A stretch of DNA of 64,000 nucleotides from Leucogyrophana mollusca (taxonomy: Eukaryota; Basidiomycota; Agaricomycetes; Boletales): positions 1-64,000 of the forward strand of contig MU266380.1 in the NCBI GenBank assembly GCA_021014945.1. Reading direction: 5' to 3'. Made by a program: the position numbers and the translations under genes. A model generated the notes under the pieces. That model searched no databases, was not told the DNA's origin, and saw only the letters and a list, made by a program, of their open reading frames with translations. Positions within the stretch are counted from its first letter, which is position 1. Each line of letters begins with the position of its first letter. Shown here in pieces: positions 34,410-46,581 of the stretch.

Positions 34410-34857
34410 TTTATGGGCATCACGGGAAAGGACGGAGACTATGGACTTTACGGTTTTTCAGCTGGGGCCAAAAGGTGTATATAGCAGAGGGTAAATATAT
34501 CACCGAATCGACAGTTCTTGTTGATGAGTTCCGCAGCTTGATGCCACTCCTCATCTAATCAGCAAATAAGCGGACCCCATCGAGTCCTGTAGCTTGGTCT
34601 GTCCGCCGACCCGTGTGGAACAGCAGAGATGAAAATACAGTCAACACGTCAAGTGTCACCCTGTGTCACCTATTACCCCTTACCGCGCCCACTAACCCGA
34701 CCAGCTATCGACCCCGAGCTTTCATCCATCTGAAACCGCGGGTCAGCATAGCCCACCAGGTGGTGCCAGCGCTGATTGTACTTACCTTCATTATCATGTC
34801 ACCTTCAATAAACAAATCTGACATTAAGCCAGACTCGCCATCGTACCACTGTCCGCG

Positions 34858-36247
34858 CTATCGATACATATACTGTAAACCCGTCATATAACGACGCACC
34901 CTCGGACTGATCGTGTGATCCAAAGTAACCTTATTCAGCCGGATGGCCTCCCTTGCGTTATCCTCAAATACTTCGACCTCCTCGGTGGCCTCGGCATAGG
35001 ATCTTGCATCAGCAACAACTTGCCAGATCTTGAGGGCTTTGTCCAGGCTGTCCCGGAATCGCTGACATTGTGGAAGAACGGTGCGTAGGGAGTCACCACG
35101 TCGTCAGTGAGCCTCAAGTGCAAGTTTCAGCGTGTCTAGAAAGCAGTATCGCCTCGTTGAGCACAAGTAGGCGGTGTGGTGGCATGAACGTACAGGCATA
35201 CTTGATGTCATCTCCAGGATACTCTTTCGCAGCTTGACTGTAAAGTTTTGCCACTTCCCCAAAGTGCTGGCATGCCGCAGCCTTCTGTGTCGTTCTGTTT
35301 TTTAGGCCTAAATGCATGTGATGGAGTGCTACACATCTGAATGAAATACTCATCAACGAAACAGGCCAAATGAACGAATGTTATGATATCACGTATGAGA
35401 GGCCCTCTGCCATCGGGTAGTGCCAGAATGAATTGGACCACGCGAGAGCGTTTGCATCTGCGGGATTCACCAACGGTGGTCCCCCGGCAGTCTGCTCAAC
35501 GACCAGCGCTTCCGCAAACTCGCCTAGTTCAGAGATGTACGCTTCTTTTTTGACGTCTGAGGTTTCTTCTTCCAAGTACGCTTTCCTCAGTGCTATCATG
35601 AACAAGCGTTGGATGCCTTTGAGGCACCAGTCGCCAAAGACGACCCCTTTGTCTTTGACGGGCACGCTTTGCCAGGTCTTACGTCCCCATAGGAGGAGCT
35701 TGAGGACGGCGCGAAGGAGGATAAGGCCTTCCTCGGCGTTGCGGGGCGCGGTGAATGCGAGGAAACCCTGCAATGTCCAGCATCTGGAAAGCCAATTGTT
35801 GGCTCTAATTGATATCGCGGGATGCCCCGACAGGCAGGATAACGCACCGGATCGTGATGTCGAGCGGTCTGCGGACTCCTTTCCACCCGAGCCGATTCAA
35901 ATGACGAGGCGCCTCCTTCATGACTTGATCTGTGACTGACAAGCCGCCACGCTTCTTGGCATACCAAGTCCAGCCGTCTTTGACGCTAAGCTTAGCTGTG
36001 ATGCAAAATGTGAGTGACGAAGGATGATAGCGCAAGGGAACAACAAGAAACCTCGCTGGTCAAACACCAGTAAGTAATCTCCTGACTCTCAGTGAAAGAT
36101 GCGCGGGTCTCGAAGAGCATTTTGATCGTCGATCTTGATGGCTTCTGTATACTTGACGGATGCCTCGGCGTACTTTGCACGCTGGTATAGATCATTCTCA
36201 ACGGCCTTCAGTGTATTTGCAGCGTCCTTGGTCTTATCACTCGCCAT
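34858..36247 (-). CDS. TPR-like helical protein of unknown function
   Basis: The first exon reads MASDKTKDAANTLKAVENDL and continues YQRAKYAEASVKYTEAIKID, one clear tetratricopeptide-repeat hairpin like those at the start of co-chaperone and small-TPR proteins. Later exons: AKLSVKDGWTWYAKKRGGL, LGWKGVRRPLDITIRC, WTLQGFLAFTAPRNAEEGLI, CLKGIQRLFMIALRKAYLEE, FGEVAKLYSQAAKEYPGDDI and the terminal RFRDSLDKALKIWQVVADAR to MTGLQYMYR. These are mostly amphipathic helices. The junction after the first exon and those between about 35000 and 35400 were not resolved; a frame problem may exist there, so a decayed gene cannot be excluded. I do not recognise the family beyond the TPR start. Confidence 0.55.
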
Positions 36248-36955
36248 GGGCGATTGATGTGGACAGAAGGCTAAGCCGGTTCATGTAGGTCTCAGATCGA
36301 CTCCAGAGTCATGTCCGGACTCGTGATTGGCGGGATGCATGTGGGGCTGTCTCGTCCACACGAAAGTAAATTTTGTGGCTTGTAGTCGTTGAGCAGCGAG
36401 CTACCAAACTTCTAAGTACCTAAACTCACCTTTCCAGAGATGCCTTCCGAGCACCGTGTCCGCTTGAGGCTGGCGTCAGGGTCACAACTGACGTTCTGAA
36501 GAACTCAGTCACTGCAACTCGGAGCTCTTGCACAGAGTCGTCTGTGTCGACTTTAATGGAAACGTGACTTGGGGCGAGACCTCCCCATCTCAAGGGAGTA
36601 AACTTTTCCAGCAGAGAGTATGCTCTGATTCGTATCTTCGCCGGGAACGGTAACCGCAGAATTTGCAAACTGGCTTCAAGCAGCCTTCGAGCTCCATCGA
36701 TTATTCGTAACCAATAGGATACAACTCAGCCGGAACTTAATGAAGATCGCCTCCTTGTCGGGTCATTGCAGAACAATACATAGCAGCCACGGTTCGGGTG
36801 TGGGATTGTACAGAAAGCGCTCGTTGGAGTTCCATTCAAATTGCGTAGGCGCTCGGCACCACCGAGCTGGTTTATACCCGGCCTCCAACGATCTTGATGG
36901 GCTGGAAGCTTTCTCCCAGTCTCCATATACCTCACCTCTTTCGTACCCGTACATC
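36248..36955. other. Intergenic region with a short unassigned open frame
   Basis: The minus-strand frame at 36426-36668 reads LQILRLPFPAKIRIRAYSLL and HVSIKVDTDDSVQELRVAV. It has a protein-like composition, but no family match and no start context. It could be an exon of a lost gene; otherwise this is the shared promoter of the TPR-like gene and the Aim32-type gene. Confidence 0.35.
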
Positions 36956-37879
36956 ATGAGACTGCTCCGTAGTATCAAACAATGCGCCAGGATCCGGTCG
37001 TTCGCTACGTCCTCCACCGTCCCGAACCCATTGAAGTCTGAACTCCCAGGCACCGCGCCATCCCATCGCTCCTACATCTTCCTGCACACACCGCAGCCTC
37101 CCAGCGACTACGCAGCTAAAATATCCACCCCCGTCCAACGAGCGCTCTTATTAAAGGCGGTGAAATGGGGCGGCTCGGTCAACTTCTCGTGGTCGAAGGA
37201 GCAGCCGGCTATCCCTGCCAGGCCGCCCGGCGAGGAGAAACTCCAGGAGTACTACTTAACCGCTTTTTCGAGCACAAGAGGATGCCTGGAGATACCGAAT
37301 GTTTCGCTGACGAATGCGGATGAAGTCGAGGCGCGGCTGAGAGAGCATGTTGAGCCTGCGGAGGATATTGCTGCTTCCAGTTCACAGGATATTCATCTGT
37401 ACGTGTGCACGCATGGTGCGCGGGACTGTCGGTGTGGGGATACTGGAGGGGCTGTAGTGAAGGCGATCCTAGAAGAACTGCAGAAACGGAGAGAACTAGA
37501 TCCGGTCGGTCCCAGCCATCGTGTAAAGGTAGCAGAGGTCGGCCATGTTGGTGGACACAAGTGAGCCTTTCTCTCCTGATCAACACACGAATGCTCAACT
37601 TGCGCATAGATATGCCGCAAATGTGTTGGTATATCCGCACGGTGAATGGTATGTCTCGTCTCACCACTGAAGCAAGGGCTTCGAAGCTCATCTTCTTCGT
37701 TCAGGCTGGGTTTAGTAGAGCCTCACGACGTATCTCAAATTCTTGATGCTGTGTTGGCAGCGCCGTCAAGGCCAATGGCCGCCAGCGAGGCTCCATTATG
37801 CCCCTCGCACTGGAGAGGTCGTATGAACCTTTCCAAAGAGGAGCAGCTAGAATTATACAGTAGTTTTCACGGATCGTAA
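36956..37879 (+). CDS. AIM32: Aim32-type thioredoxin-like [2Fe-2S] protein (sucrase/ferredoxin-like family)
   Basis: Three exons (36956-37560, 37610-37648, 37705-37879) give 272 residues. The Arg/Ser-rich start MRLLRSIKQCARIRSFATSS is a typical mitochondrial targeting peptide. The family signature is complete: YVCTHGARDCRCGDTGG supplies the cysteines and GHVGGHKYAANVLVYPHGEW the two histidines that coordinate the cluster in Aim32-like proteins. The C-terminus LVEPHDVSQILDAVL and LCPSHWRGRMNLSKEEQLEL also fits. Yeast Aim32 works in mitochondrial redox quality control of the protein import machinery; that role is transferred by homology. The first ATG of the open frame (36740) is upstream but adds non-conserved residues before the presequence. 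Confidence 0.88.
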
Positions 37880-37971
37880 CAGTAGACATCCATACGTCAC
37901 GCAAAACACACTGATTGCTCAAAGCAGCTACTGTGGAATTGAGATATCTAGGGGCAACATCATTGAACATT

Positions 37972-39335
37972 TTACGCTGGGAGCCAGACGAAGCTTGTCC
38001 TCGTCGGGAGTTCCAAGTTCACAGCTACCTCCTGCAAATTGGCGCCCCCTTCCGTCCTCTTGAAGATCTTAACACCAGCAGTCCCATTCACACCAGCTGC
38101 GGCAAGGTACGCCTCACCACCAGACCCTGCCTGTTGTCCGAACATCATCCCACGAACCTGGTCGAGGCCGGTATACACCTGCTGAACAAGCTTCAATTCA
38201 TTGTTGACATTCTGGAAGATCGCGATTGTGTCGCCACGCGGGTCCAGCACGCCCGTGTTGCGGTTGGATGCGTAGATGTACGGGATCGGGTACTCAGGGG
38301 TGGGCTCGGGGATCAAGACCTCAGCACCAGCGAATTCGGAGCCGGCAGGGTAGGTGGGCGGGAGGATGGAGACGTTGGAGAGGATTGGGGTAGTGCCGTT
38401 GGGTGCCATGGGGAATTCTTGGAGAGTGAGAGTGCTGGCGAGCTCGTGCACCACATAGAGCATGCCCTCTGTGGGTCACGTGCTATCAGTGTTGTGGTGA
38501 GGACCCTTGAAGATTGAACTGCTCACCGTAAATCTGGATGTGACGCGGGCCACTGCCGATGGGAGCTTGAATGAACCCGTGTACGGCGAAGTCTCCCGGG
38601 GAGTCAGTCTGACCAAGACGCCAGATCTTGTCGTTGCCCTATTTTCACCCAAAATTCGTGAAGGGACAGAGGGCAGAAATGAACTGATGACTTGCCTTAT
38701 CGGGAATGAGCAATTCGTCGCCGTATGGGTACGCCATATGAGGCTCCGACATTCCTTGATCTCCAGTCGTGGGGACCGGGAAAGTGATGATCGTGGAAGC
38801 ATTTATATCGAAGTGCAGAGGGTCATATGTGGTGGGGACGACACGAGCGGTGCCGGAGTTGTACTGCAGCGGGTATGTGAGACGGTGTAAGCTGGGCATG
38901 TATTCAGACGTACGTTAACGACCGCGACCTGACCACCAGGCAAGCCACCGCAGTACGGCGGCCCATCTCCGCCGGAATAGACGGTGTCGATCGCGGCTGA
39001 GAGCGAACCTGAAGGCCCAACCTCGAATGATTGGAGTCCTCCAGGGGTGTTCTCGTTGGTGGCACTGAGAGTCGGTAAATAAATAAACCGTCAGCTCTCG
39101 GAAGCTCTCGGCGTACTAGAGTATGCTCTTGTCAGTGGGATGGGAGATGATCCAACTCGGATTTCCGCCTAAAGAAAGCGGAGACTGAGATCCCGTCTAA
39201 AATCGTAAATTAAAGTATCGATACAATACCTGTCAGGTACTGGTTTTGGTACGTGAGGGAATTAGTATCGGTATTGAAGAGGTAAGAGGCGATGTAGCCG
39301 GTGTAGCCACCAGCAAGGATGTTGAAGTTGACCAT
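37972..39335 (-). CDS. Lactonase-fold 7-bladed beta-propeller protein (PF10282 type)
   Basis: The exons give MVNFNILAGGYTGYIASYLF, NPSWIISHPTDKSILYATNE, NTPGGLQSFEVGPSGSLSAA, DGPPYCGGLPGGQVAVVNY, MSEPHMAYPYGDELLIPDK, FIQAPIGSGPRHIQIYG, HELASTLTLQEFP, IYASNRNTGVLDPRGDTIAI, VYTGLDQVRGMMFG and the end RTSFVWLPA. This is the repeated pattern of 6-phosphogluconolactonase-like and carboxy-cis,cis-muconate-cyclase-like propellers: G-x-Y...P-S(W/H)...P, PHxxxxP...DKGxDxI, GPRH and ASNR. No signal peptide, so probably cytosolic. The substrate cannot be told from sequence; many fungal members are annotated as 3-carboxymuconate cyclase without proof. Convergent with AIM32, about 90 bp between stops. Confidence 0.87.
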
Positions 39336-40826
39336 GGCGAGGGTTTAGGCGAAGCAGGTGGGTGGCTCTAGCGGCACCTTTTAAACGGACGATGGGGAGG
39401 ATATTGTCGTACCATTTATTCGCATGGAGTCCAGAGCGGAACGGCTCGCTCGGTACATACGTGCACAAATCGATTAGGAGGTCACGAGGGGTGCAATCAT
39501 CCGGCGCATGACTTGCGCTTCGTGGAGTGTAAGAGCCTGGGAGATCATTCAGAAACTTCGTCGTATAGCCGGAAAAGCCACGTAGGCGGCAATATATCAT
39601 GACGATGGCTCGAGGGACTTGTGATGCACAGCGTGATCTATTGCGGGTGAAAGAGCCTGAGTAGAATCTCTGAACCTCCAGCACACGCAACTCGTCGCTA
39701 GGGCCTGAGCTTCGCAAGTCGACCGGTGCGTGAAAGATGAGCACTGCGAGAAGTATGCACGGGAAGCCTGGACATGCGTTTATGCGGCGATAGCTTGGCG
39801 GAAAATCCGGGCCTCCTGTTGGATTTTGAGGGAACACCTCGGAAAATTGCAAAGCGAAAGAAGCGTCGACCAAACGCATTATTTCTGGCACAATTCCGGG
39901 TGGTGGTCCTTCATGTTATACTGCCTTGACACGTTGCATGGCCCGAGATCGTGGCGGGATAAAATCAATCAAGACAAGTAGAAGCGTGAACGTCTCTGCG
40001 CGGTGATTTGCGTACGCAAGATCGGGGGTACCACGGCGCTCAGGTAGAACACCCTTTCTTACCCTGTCTCAATCTCTTGAGTAGGTCGTCGTAATGACGA
40101 AGTACTGAAGTCGAATGAATGATAGCCTAATGGATGATAGATTGGAAGTAGATGACGCCAAATGGGTGTGTTCTCACAGCTCTCTGGTCCGTGCGCAACT
40201 TGGGGAGTATATAAGGTGGTCGCCCTACATCTGAGTTTCCTCATACTTACCTTGATGGCACGGGTCTCTTCACGTACTTAGGTTCGTGGGCCGTGGAGAC
40301 CTTTCATAGCACGGCGACCCTGTCCATACAGAGGGTGTCTACGGTTTGTATGGGCTCCGGCTCATGCACTGTCTCAATATTTTCCTGTCCTACCACGGCC
40401 ACTCTGGCTGGGTAGGCCCTCAATTTTGCCCCAAAATTGGGCTAACCCTAACCCTATCCAGATTTACTTAGCTCCAAATACTGCCTTATATGTACCATTT
40501 ATGATGCAATATACTGGACTTTTGCTCATAAACCTGAAATTCACTTGGAATATGATTTTTTTCTAAATCGGAAACAATCCGTGCCACAGGGAGCCTCAAG
40601 GCTTGAGCCCATCCACTCCGCCGTTACGTTCAAACTTGGGATATCGCGTCCAACGACCTTTGTATTGGACTGGACGTGCATGCTAGGTGGGTCTATAACT
40701 CGACACACCCGGTGCACTTCTTCGGTACACCTGGTTCTGTTCGAAATTCCTTGCTGCGAGGACTGGTATCTTGAAACCGATCCGGAGAATTTATAACCTT
40801 GACTTGTTTTCATTCCGGGTATAGCG
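39336..40826. other. Spacer between the lactonase-fold gene and GLE1
   Basis: The flanking genes diverge. Apart from a short telomere-like repeat at 40442 I see no gene or repeat. Confidence 0.4.
40442..40456. repeat. Interstitial telomere-like CCCTAA repeat (about 2.5 units)
   Basis: CTAACCCTAACCCTA is two and a half copies of the fungal telomere hexamer (TTAGGG on the other strand). It lies well inside the window among ordinary genes, so it is interstitial. Short enough to arise by chance or by double-strand-break repair. Confidence 0.6.
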
Positions 40827-42863
40827 ATGCGTTACGGTCTACCTCGATCACCTTCACCATCTCCCGAACGACAGTGAGGTATTCCATTGCTTCCCCTGTG
40901 GCTTAGGCTAACTCGTATTGCAGGCACACCAGAAGTAGCTCTACTTTCGGTGTCCAGTCTGACTCAGAAAGCGATCCTGATGGTCCGTACACCGACTCTG
41001 ACACAGAATCGTCGGTCAGCTCTCTTTCTTCGGACTCGTTTTGCTACGATTCAGAGTCAGAAGTGCCACCGCCTCCTCCGTGCGTCGAATATACCGTAGG
41101 CCAGTTGATCAGTTCTAATAATATCTCTCTCTAGTCGACCGAAGAGAGAGTTCCGCAGCCCAGCGGAACGGCGACATGCGGAAGAGACAGTTGCTGCAAT
41201 AAGGCTGAGAACGAGATATCACGACCCCTATGAAGAATGGGAGAAGCAGACGCGTAAGGATGCCTTTGTGCGTGATTCACTTCCGAGCTATTGCACATCT
41301 ACGGGGTCTCACTATGACTGCAGCACACAGCTCGGAAAGAGCAGAGCCAGACGCGCACCGAAACATTCGAACAGCATACCCTGCGCCGTTCGCAAGAGTT
41401 GCAGCATCTTGGTGCCGTCCACGCCCAGCAAGTGGCAGAGGTTCAAAAACACCTTGCAGATATACAAATGCGCCAACAAGAGGGTATCAGGCGGTTGACG
41501 GAAATGTGGAAAGAGCAGGATAAGAAGCAGCGCGATAGGATCGAGGCTATCATTAAGCTCGAGGAGGATAAACTTCGTGCCAAACTTGAAGCTGAGAGGA
41601 AAGCACGCGAAGAGGAGGAAGCCAGGCGCAGGGCAGAGGAAAAGCTCAGGAAGGATGAAGAAGAGAAGAAGCGAGTAGAAGAAGAGCAGCGGAGGAAGCA
41701 GAAGGAAGCAGAAGAGGAAGACAAGCGGCAAGAAGAGGAGAGGGAACGTCAGAGGCAAGATAGACTAAAGGCGGAGGAGGAGGGCCGGAATCAGGTTGGA
41801 ATGACGTTCGCTGAAGAGGACTGGGTACACGCTCGCGAAACTTTGAAGGTAAGTCGGTTATCCGCATTTTTCTGGAAGCCAATCTAACTGTTGAGTCAGA
41901 ACCTTAAAGCAGGACCTATGAAGACTGTCAAGGGCAACCCGCAACTCAAACGTAATTGGAATGAACTGCGCCGGCGGATCACACCTAAGGTTGGGCAATT
42001 AACCAACGACCCGGAGTCCATCCGCGAAATCGTGAGTCCCTGCCTTAAACACGCTTCCCCTGTCACTCATATGTATCCATACCAGTCAACGTTCCTGTTC
42101 CATGTCGTTCACCCGTCACCCCCTCTTCCCTCAGATGTCTACTTTGCCCTCCTCTCCTCCCTATCCAAAGCTATCCTGCTTCAAGCGGAAACAGAAGTGA
42201 CTGCCGAGAAAAGAAGCGCGATTCCCTTGGCGCAGGTCGCCGCCCTTCTTCTGGGAAAGCTTGAAGGCTTTGCAGACATCTTCTTCGCGAAACTCGTCCA
42301 GCGATGTGGTGGATGGCCAATCCCATCAGTCATCCCCTCGACCGATTCTGACGGATCCGCCTGGTCTAACGAAAACGACCGAACCAAGGCAATGGGATAC
42401 AGGACGAGCGACGGGCAAAAGGAGAGTCTCTCGGAATACGTGATGCGGGTGTCGGGTATCATGCGTGTTTACTTCTTGATCCTAGTGGCACCGGTACGGC
42501 AGCCGCTGGATAAGATGTTCCAGCTGCCAAGATTTTGGGCGTACTTTGCAAGGATCATGGGGGACGCAAGATTGCTGGATACAGCTGTTGCTGCTGAAGT
42601 GATTCATGGTATGTTTGATTCGAGTAGTCTTGGAGCATTGCGAGACTAATATGTATTCGCATGCAGCTGCCCTTGATGTAGGAGGCCTGGAAGCGAGATC
42701 CGTTTGGGGGCAGCAGTGGGTCAAATTGCTGGAGCTGCTGTACGAAGGGGCCACGAAAGGTATCGGTGGAGGCAAGACGCTTGGAGGCCAGAGTCCAGAA
42801 GGGAAGGCTGCACGAATGCGAGTGCAGCTTGAGATAGAACGCATCATGCAAGCTCCGACCTAA
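40827..42863 (+). CDS. GLE1: mRNA export factor GLE1
   Basis: At the cytoplasmic face of the nuclear pore, Gle1 with inositol hexakisphosphate activates the DEAD-box helicase Dbp5 during mRNA export. Several exons: MRYGLPRSPSPSPERQ, an acidic Ser-rich segment (SDSESDPDGPYTDSDTESS), RPKREFRSPAERRHAEETVA, YEEWEKQTRKDAF joined to HTARKEQSQTRTETFEQHTL, then a coiled coil of about 110 residues (QHLGAVHAQQVAEVQKHLAD to RQRQDRLKAEEEGR) and the C-terminal Gle1 domain: MKTVKGNPQLKRNWNELRRR, GQLTNDPESIREI, FAALLSS-like YFALLSSLSKAILLQAETEV, FFAKLVQRCGGWPIPSVIPS, GIMRVYFLILVA and LLELLYEGATKGIGG. Introns begin near 40874, 41068, 41270, 41849, 42031 and 42609. Placement of the early junctions was chosen by frame; the rest is secure. 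Confidence 0.92.
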
Positions 42864-45109
42864 TTAATGATGGATTAGCTTAACGCTCGTGATGGTTTTG
42901 GAAGGTCACTCCCGACGATTCGTTCGTGGTGCGTTTGGTTCGTTATCGATTCCTGGAGGTTCATGTACAACAGCCTAGTGTACTTATTACATACTTACGA
43001 TGATCTTTGATACGGACGTCTGAAGCGTGAAAGTTTTGTCCATTGGGAAATGAAGGGCATGCAGGTGCGGGGAAGCATGTGTACGAGAGTGATTATCTCG
43101 ACAGGCAAGCGGAAATGGGAATGCGACCAGCGGTATGAAACCAAGTTAAGTGTTGATCGCCGAAAGGCATAGTAGCAGGAGTTCATTGTTGCCCCGCAGA
43201 GTCTATGTAGGGATGAGGTTCATACGAGCTCGAAATAACGTACCTATATTGAGGGACGTTGCGATTCTATCTCCTTGATCTTTGACAGGGGAGAGAGAAG
43301 AGAACATCGGAGTGGACAAGAGCCTAGGCACCCATCACTTCGTGTTCTCTGAAGCAGAGTGCCATTATTAGGGAGTAGAGAACGTTCGTCGTGACAGAGA
43401 ATAAACCGTTGCGGTGGTCCGAGCGCTTATCCCATAACGTTAATCGTCCCCGATGCTCGTGGGCCACGCATGACAGCCGATACCAGTACGCGATCAAGGG
43501 CCATCCCGACGCCTGGCGCCAACGATCGCGTCGGAAGACACATCTCGGGCACTGCCTCTCAATGGATCGATGCAGCCCGGCACCGGGAGCTAATTAGCAT
43601 ACAGATCTGCGCGCCTCCCAGGCACGTGAAAGTGTCCCGGAAAAATGGACCGGGAAACAAGTAATGGTCCGACACATCACGGATTCTCCGACTCAATCAT
43701 CCGTGCCTGGGGTCTGTGAACGCCTCGGCTTGAAGGTAAAGAGGGAGATGAGCATCCGAGTAGCTCAAGCGCGAACAGAAAGGGCGCGATGGTGAAGTAA
43801 GGACGCTGACTCGAGGTCTAACAAAGATCGGATTCCAAACGTCTTCTTGATTAGATCTACACGTTGCAGTGTATGATGACAGCATGAGATAGATGTGGTC
43901 ATCGATGGGTCATCAATATCATGATCTATCTTCGGCTGTTATGTTTTGGCGACAGGGCATGGCACCGCCAGTTTGGGCTGTGAATTGGAATGGGCTGGCG
44001 GGCGCGCCTTAGGCTGCGTCAACATCGTCCGAGGGCGCAGCTTCCAGTTCGCACATTGACGAAAGAGGCATCCTCTACGTATGAGGTAGGTCCAGTCTTG
44101 GATTCCAGGTTGCTCTTTGTCCCATGGTCCGCCCGATTTTCAGGAGCTCTTTTGACCGCAGTGACTGTGGAGTGGATACATGCCAGCGAAGAAGCATGGG
44201 CACGCACCCATGCGGTAGTCATGGTGGGAGTAATTCGATATGCACAATTGCGGCAAACCCTGTTAAAAACTTGTTAAGGGCGAGCACTTCAAGGTGAAAT
44301 GATACTGCGACTTGTACGTCCAATCCGATAAAAGTAGAATATGAATGAGGTTAATTGGCGGTGCTTAATTGGTTTTCGGGCATAGAGGACCCCTCGGAGC
44401 AAGTCCATAAGTCCCCGGAGCAATGGAGGGAAACTTACGGCGCTGCTGCCACCACGGTCATCACAAACATAGCGACGACGGCATATGTTTCGCACATCAA
44501 TAAGATTACATTCACTGAAGGTGCCTAGAAAGGACACAATCAGCGGGACCTCTGACAATGGATCCGACTGATATTTATACACGCTTACCAGTACACTCGT
44601 TTTTAGCACACAAAGACGCTAAGCGTCCAAATTCCGCAGGGCCAGGAGCGCAGAAAGGCCTTTGCCATGCGTTCCGTGGTCGAGTCATGCTTGGAAAGCG
44701 AGCAGGAGAAAAGGCGAGGCTGGGCGAGAGATGCCCTAAGCCCTAACCCTAAATTAGAACTAGAATGCAACGGAAGCAAAAATCAGGTCCACCTTTCCGT
44801 GAATTTTTGCTTCCACACAAAGCTGGAAACCTCCAGAACGTGCAGGCGTCTTCCTGGGGGACCAAGAACACGTCTAAACGAAATGAAAGGGGGTATGAAG
44901 TCGGCGTGTAGCACAAGAAAAGGAATACATATGCGTCGTTTGTTTGTAACGGCGACATGCGACCTGTGCATTGTTTGTACCCGAGTTTGTAAGGCCGGCC
45001 ATTCTGGGATATTCGTCTCATGCTATTTATCCACCACCAGGTCAAGCGGTATCCCTTGTCAAAGCTTTTTTTCTAGCAAACCTGGCAAGGGTTTCATCGT
45101 CTTGACCTC
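42864..45109. other. Spacer between GLE1 and RING gene A
   Basis: No gene recognised on either strand. It contains a second telomere-like tract at 44734. Confidence 0.4.
44734..44752. repeat. Telomere-like CCCTAA tract with one variant unit
   Basis: CCCTAAGCCCTAACCCTAA holds three CCCTAA units, the first two separated by an extra G. It lies 4.3 kb from the similar tract at 40442, on the other side of GLE1. Confidence 0.5.
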
Positions 45110-46581
45110 ATGCTAACGCTCAGTCCTGGTTCGGTTTGCGACGTGTGCGCGGAGGAGTACAGTCCGCGATGTGCTCCCCATTCAATCCCGTGCGGTAAGC
45201 TTGAAAACTTTTTGTGTTGTGGGAACTTTTTCTGACCGAGTCATACCAACTTTTGTCGAGCAGGACATGTTTTGTGCGCGAGTTGCTGCCATAAAATAGT
45301 AGAAAAGACATTGCCCCGCCTTACGCCTGTCTGTCCTTTCTGTCGCGAACATTTTACCAGCGACGACGTTCGTTTGATCCGCATTGACTTTGCTGCTAGC
45401 GGATGGGTCGCTCCACAGCGACGATGTGGCACCATTGAAGCCCTTGACATGGCTGACCACATCCCTCGGAAGGAGGCACGCTTTCCGATCGTGGAGGCGA
45501 GTTATTCGCGCACTCGTGCTGAGGCGCGGAGACTCGAAGACAAAGTGGCCAAGGTAGCGGCCAAAAAATGCTCAGTGGAGGAGGTTTCTACCCTTCACAA
45601 AGAGCTCCAAGATTGGTTAACTCTTGACGAGAAACCCGATGACCAGGTGAGCCTTTTTTTTTTTTTTTTTGGGCTCCATGGCACACATTGACTCCCACTT
45701 ACAGCAGCTGTCGGCTTTGTCTCTGAGCGCAGCGCTGCTGAGGGCAATCTTGATGAATCATTTTGCTCATTCCGAAGCAACAAAAATGGCCAGGAATGTC
45801 GAGGCCACTCTTAAAGGGAAACTGGATGACATGGAGGCCACCGTCTCAAAGTTAGACGCTGAGTTACACAAGTACGTCCATTCTTTCAGCCTCGTTGTGC
45901 TTTATCTAACTTCTTTTTCTAGACAGGTGAGCTTCTTCGAGGCACGCGGCAACGGGACACTGACTCTTCGTCCTTTAGCAAACCCTTTATACCCAAAAAG
46001 TACAAGAATGCCAATCTCTCCGGGCAGAGATTAGTCGGTTCAATTTAAAGTCCGCAGCAGGAGGAAGTGGACCCGCGCGCCCCAGCTCCGCGGCGCCCAT
46101 GATGACTAGCGAGTCTCGCCGGCAGTCGGTCACTTCTGTCGCAGCGCCTTCAGTCTACGCTCCGAGCACCCATTCACCGCTCTCCCGCTTTAATCCCGCA
46201 CATGCGAGGAGCTCTTCGGCGTCTATCCACTCACCTTCGAGGCCGACGACGCCAGCAGCGAGGTCGATGACTCCCTCAATCAGGTCAGAGACCCCGATGC
46301 AATCGTCGCGTCTCCGACCAACGTCCCCTCCACCGCCGCTACCATCCAAACCACGCACGATGTCGATTTCTGCGACATCACCCCAAAAAATATTGCGCTC
46401 GTATTCTGACGAATCAGACAGGGAGAGCCAAAGAGAAAGGATCCACGAGCGCTGGTTACCTTCGCTTGACATTGCTCATAGCCCGCCAACTGGCAAAAGC
46501 ATCAACTATTCCCATCCTTCAGCTTACGGCTCCTCTCCCGCCGCCGGACGGTCTCGCTCGGTCTCCACGAACGCCGCATAG
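45110..46581 (+). CDS. RING-finger coiled-coil protein A
   Basis: Five exons (45110-45194, 45264-45646, 45705-45871, microexon 45923-45926, 46030-46581) total 1191 nt, 396 residues. A C3HC4 RING opens the protein: SVCDVCAEEYSPRCAPHSIP, CGHVLCASC, PVCPFCREHF; the eight zinc ligands are all present. The segment after it ends EVSTLHKELQDWLTLDEKP, which parallels paralogues B and C. A coiled coil follows (VEATLKGKLDDMEATVSKLD) and then a Ser/Pro-rich disordered tail ending SRSVSTNAA. RING-HC proteins are usually E3 ubiquitin ligases; no substrate domain is recognisable. The first intron splits the Cys-Gly-His codons, a position not shared with B and C. A run of 17 T follows the donor of intron 2. 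Confidence 0.85.
45923..45926 (+). other. 4-nt microexon of RING gene A
   Basis: ACAG is flanked by TTTTTCTAG upstream and GTGAGC downstream. Including it joins the coiled coil (AELHK) to QISRFNLKS in frame. Confidence 0.65.
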
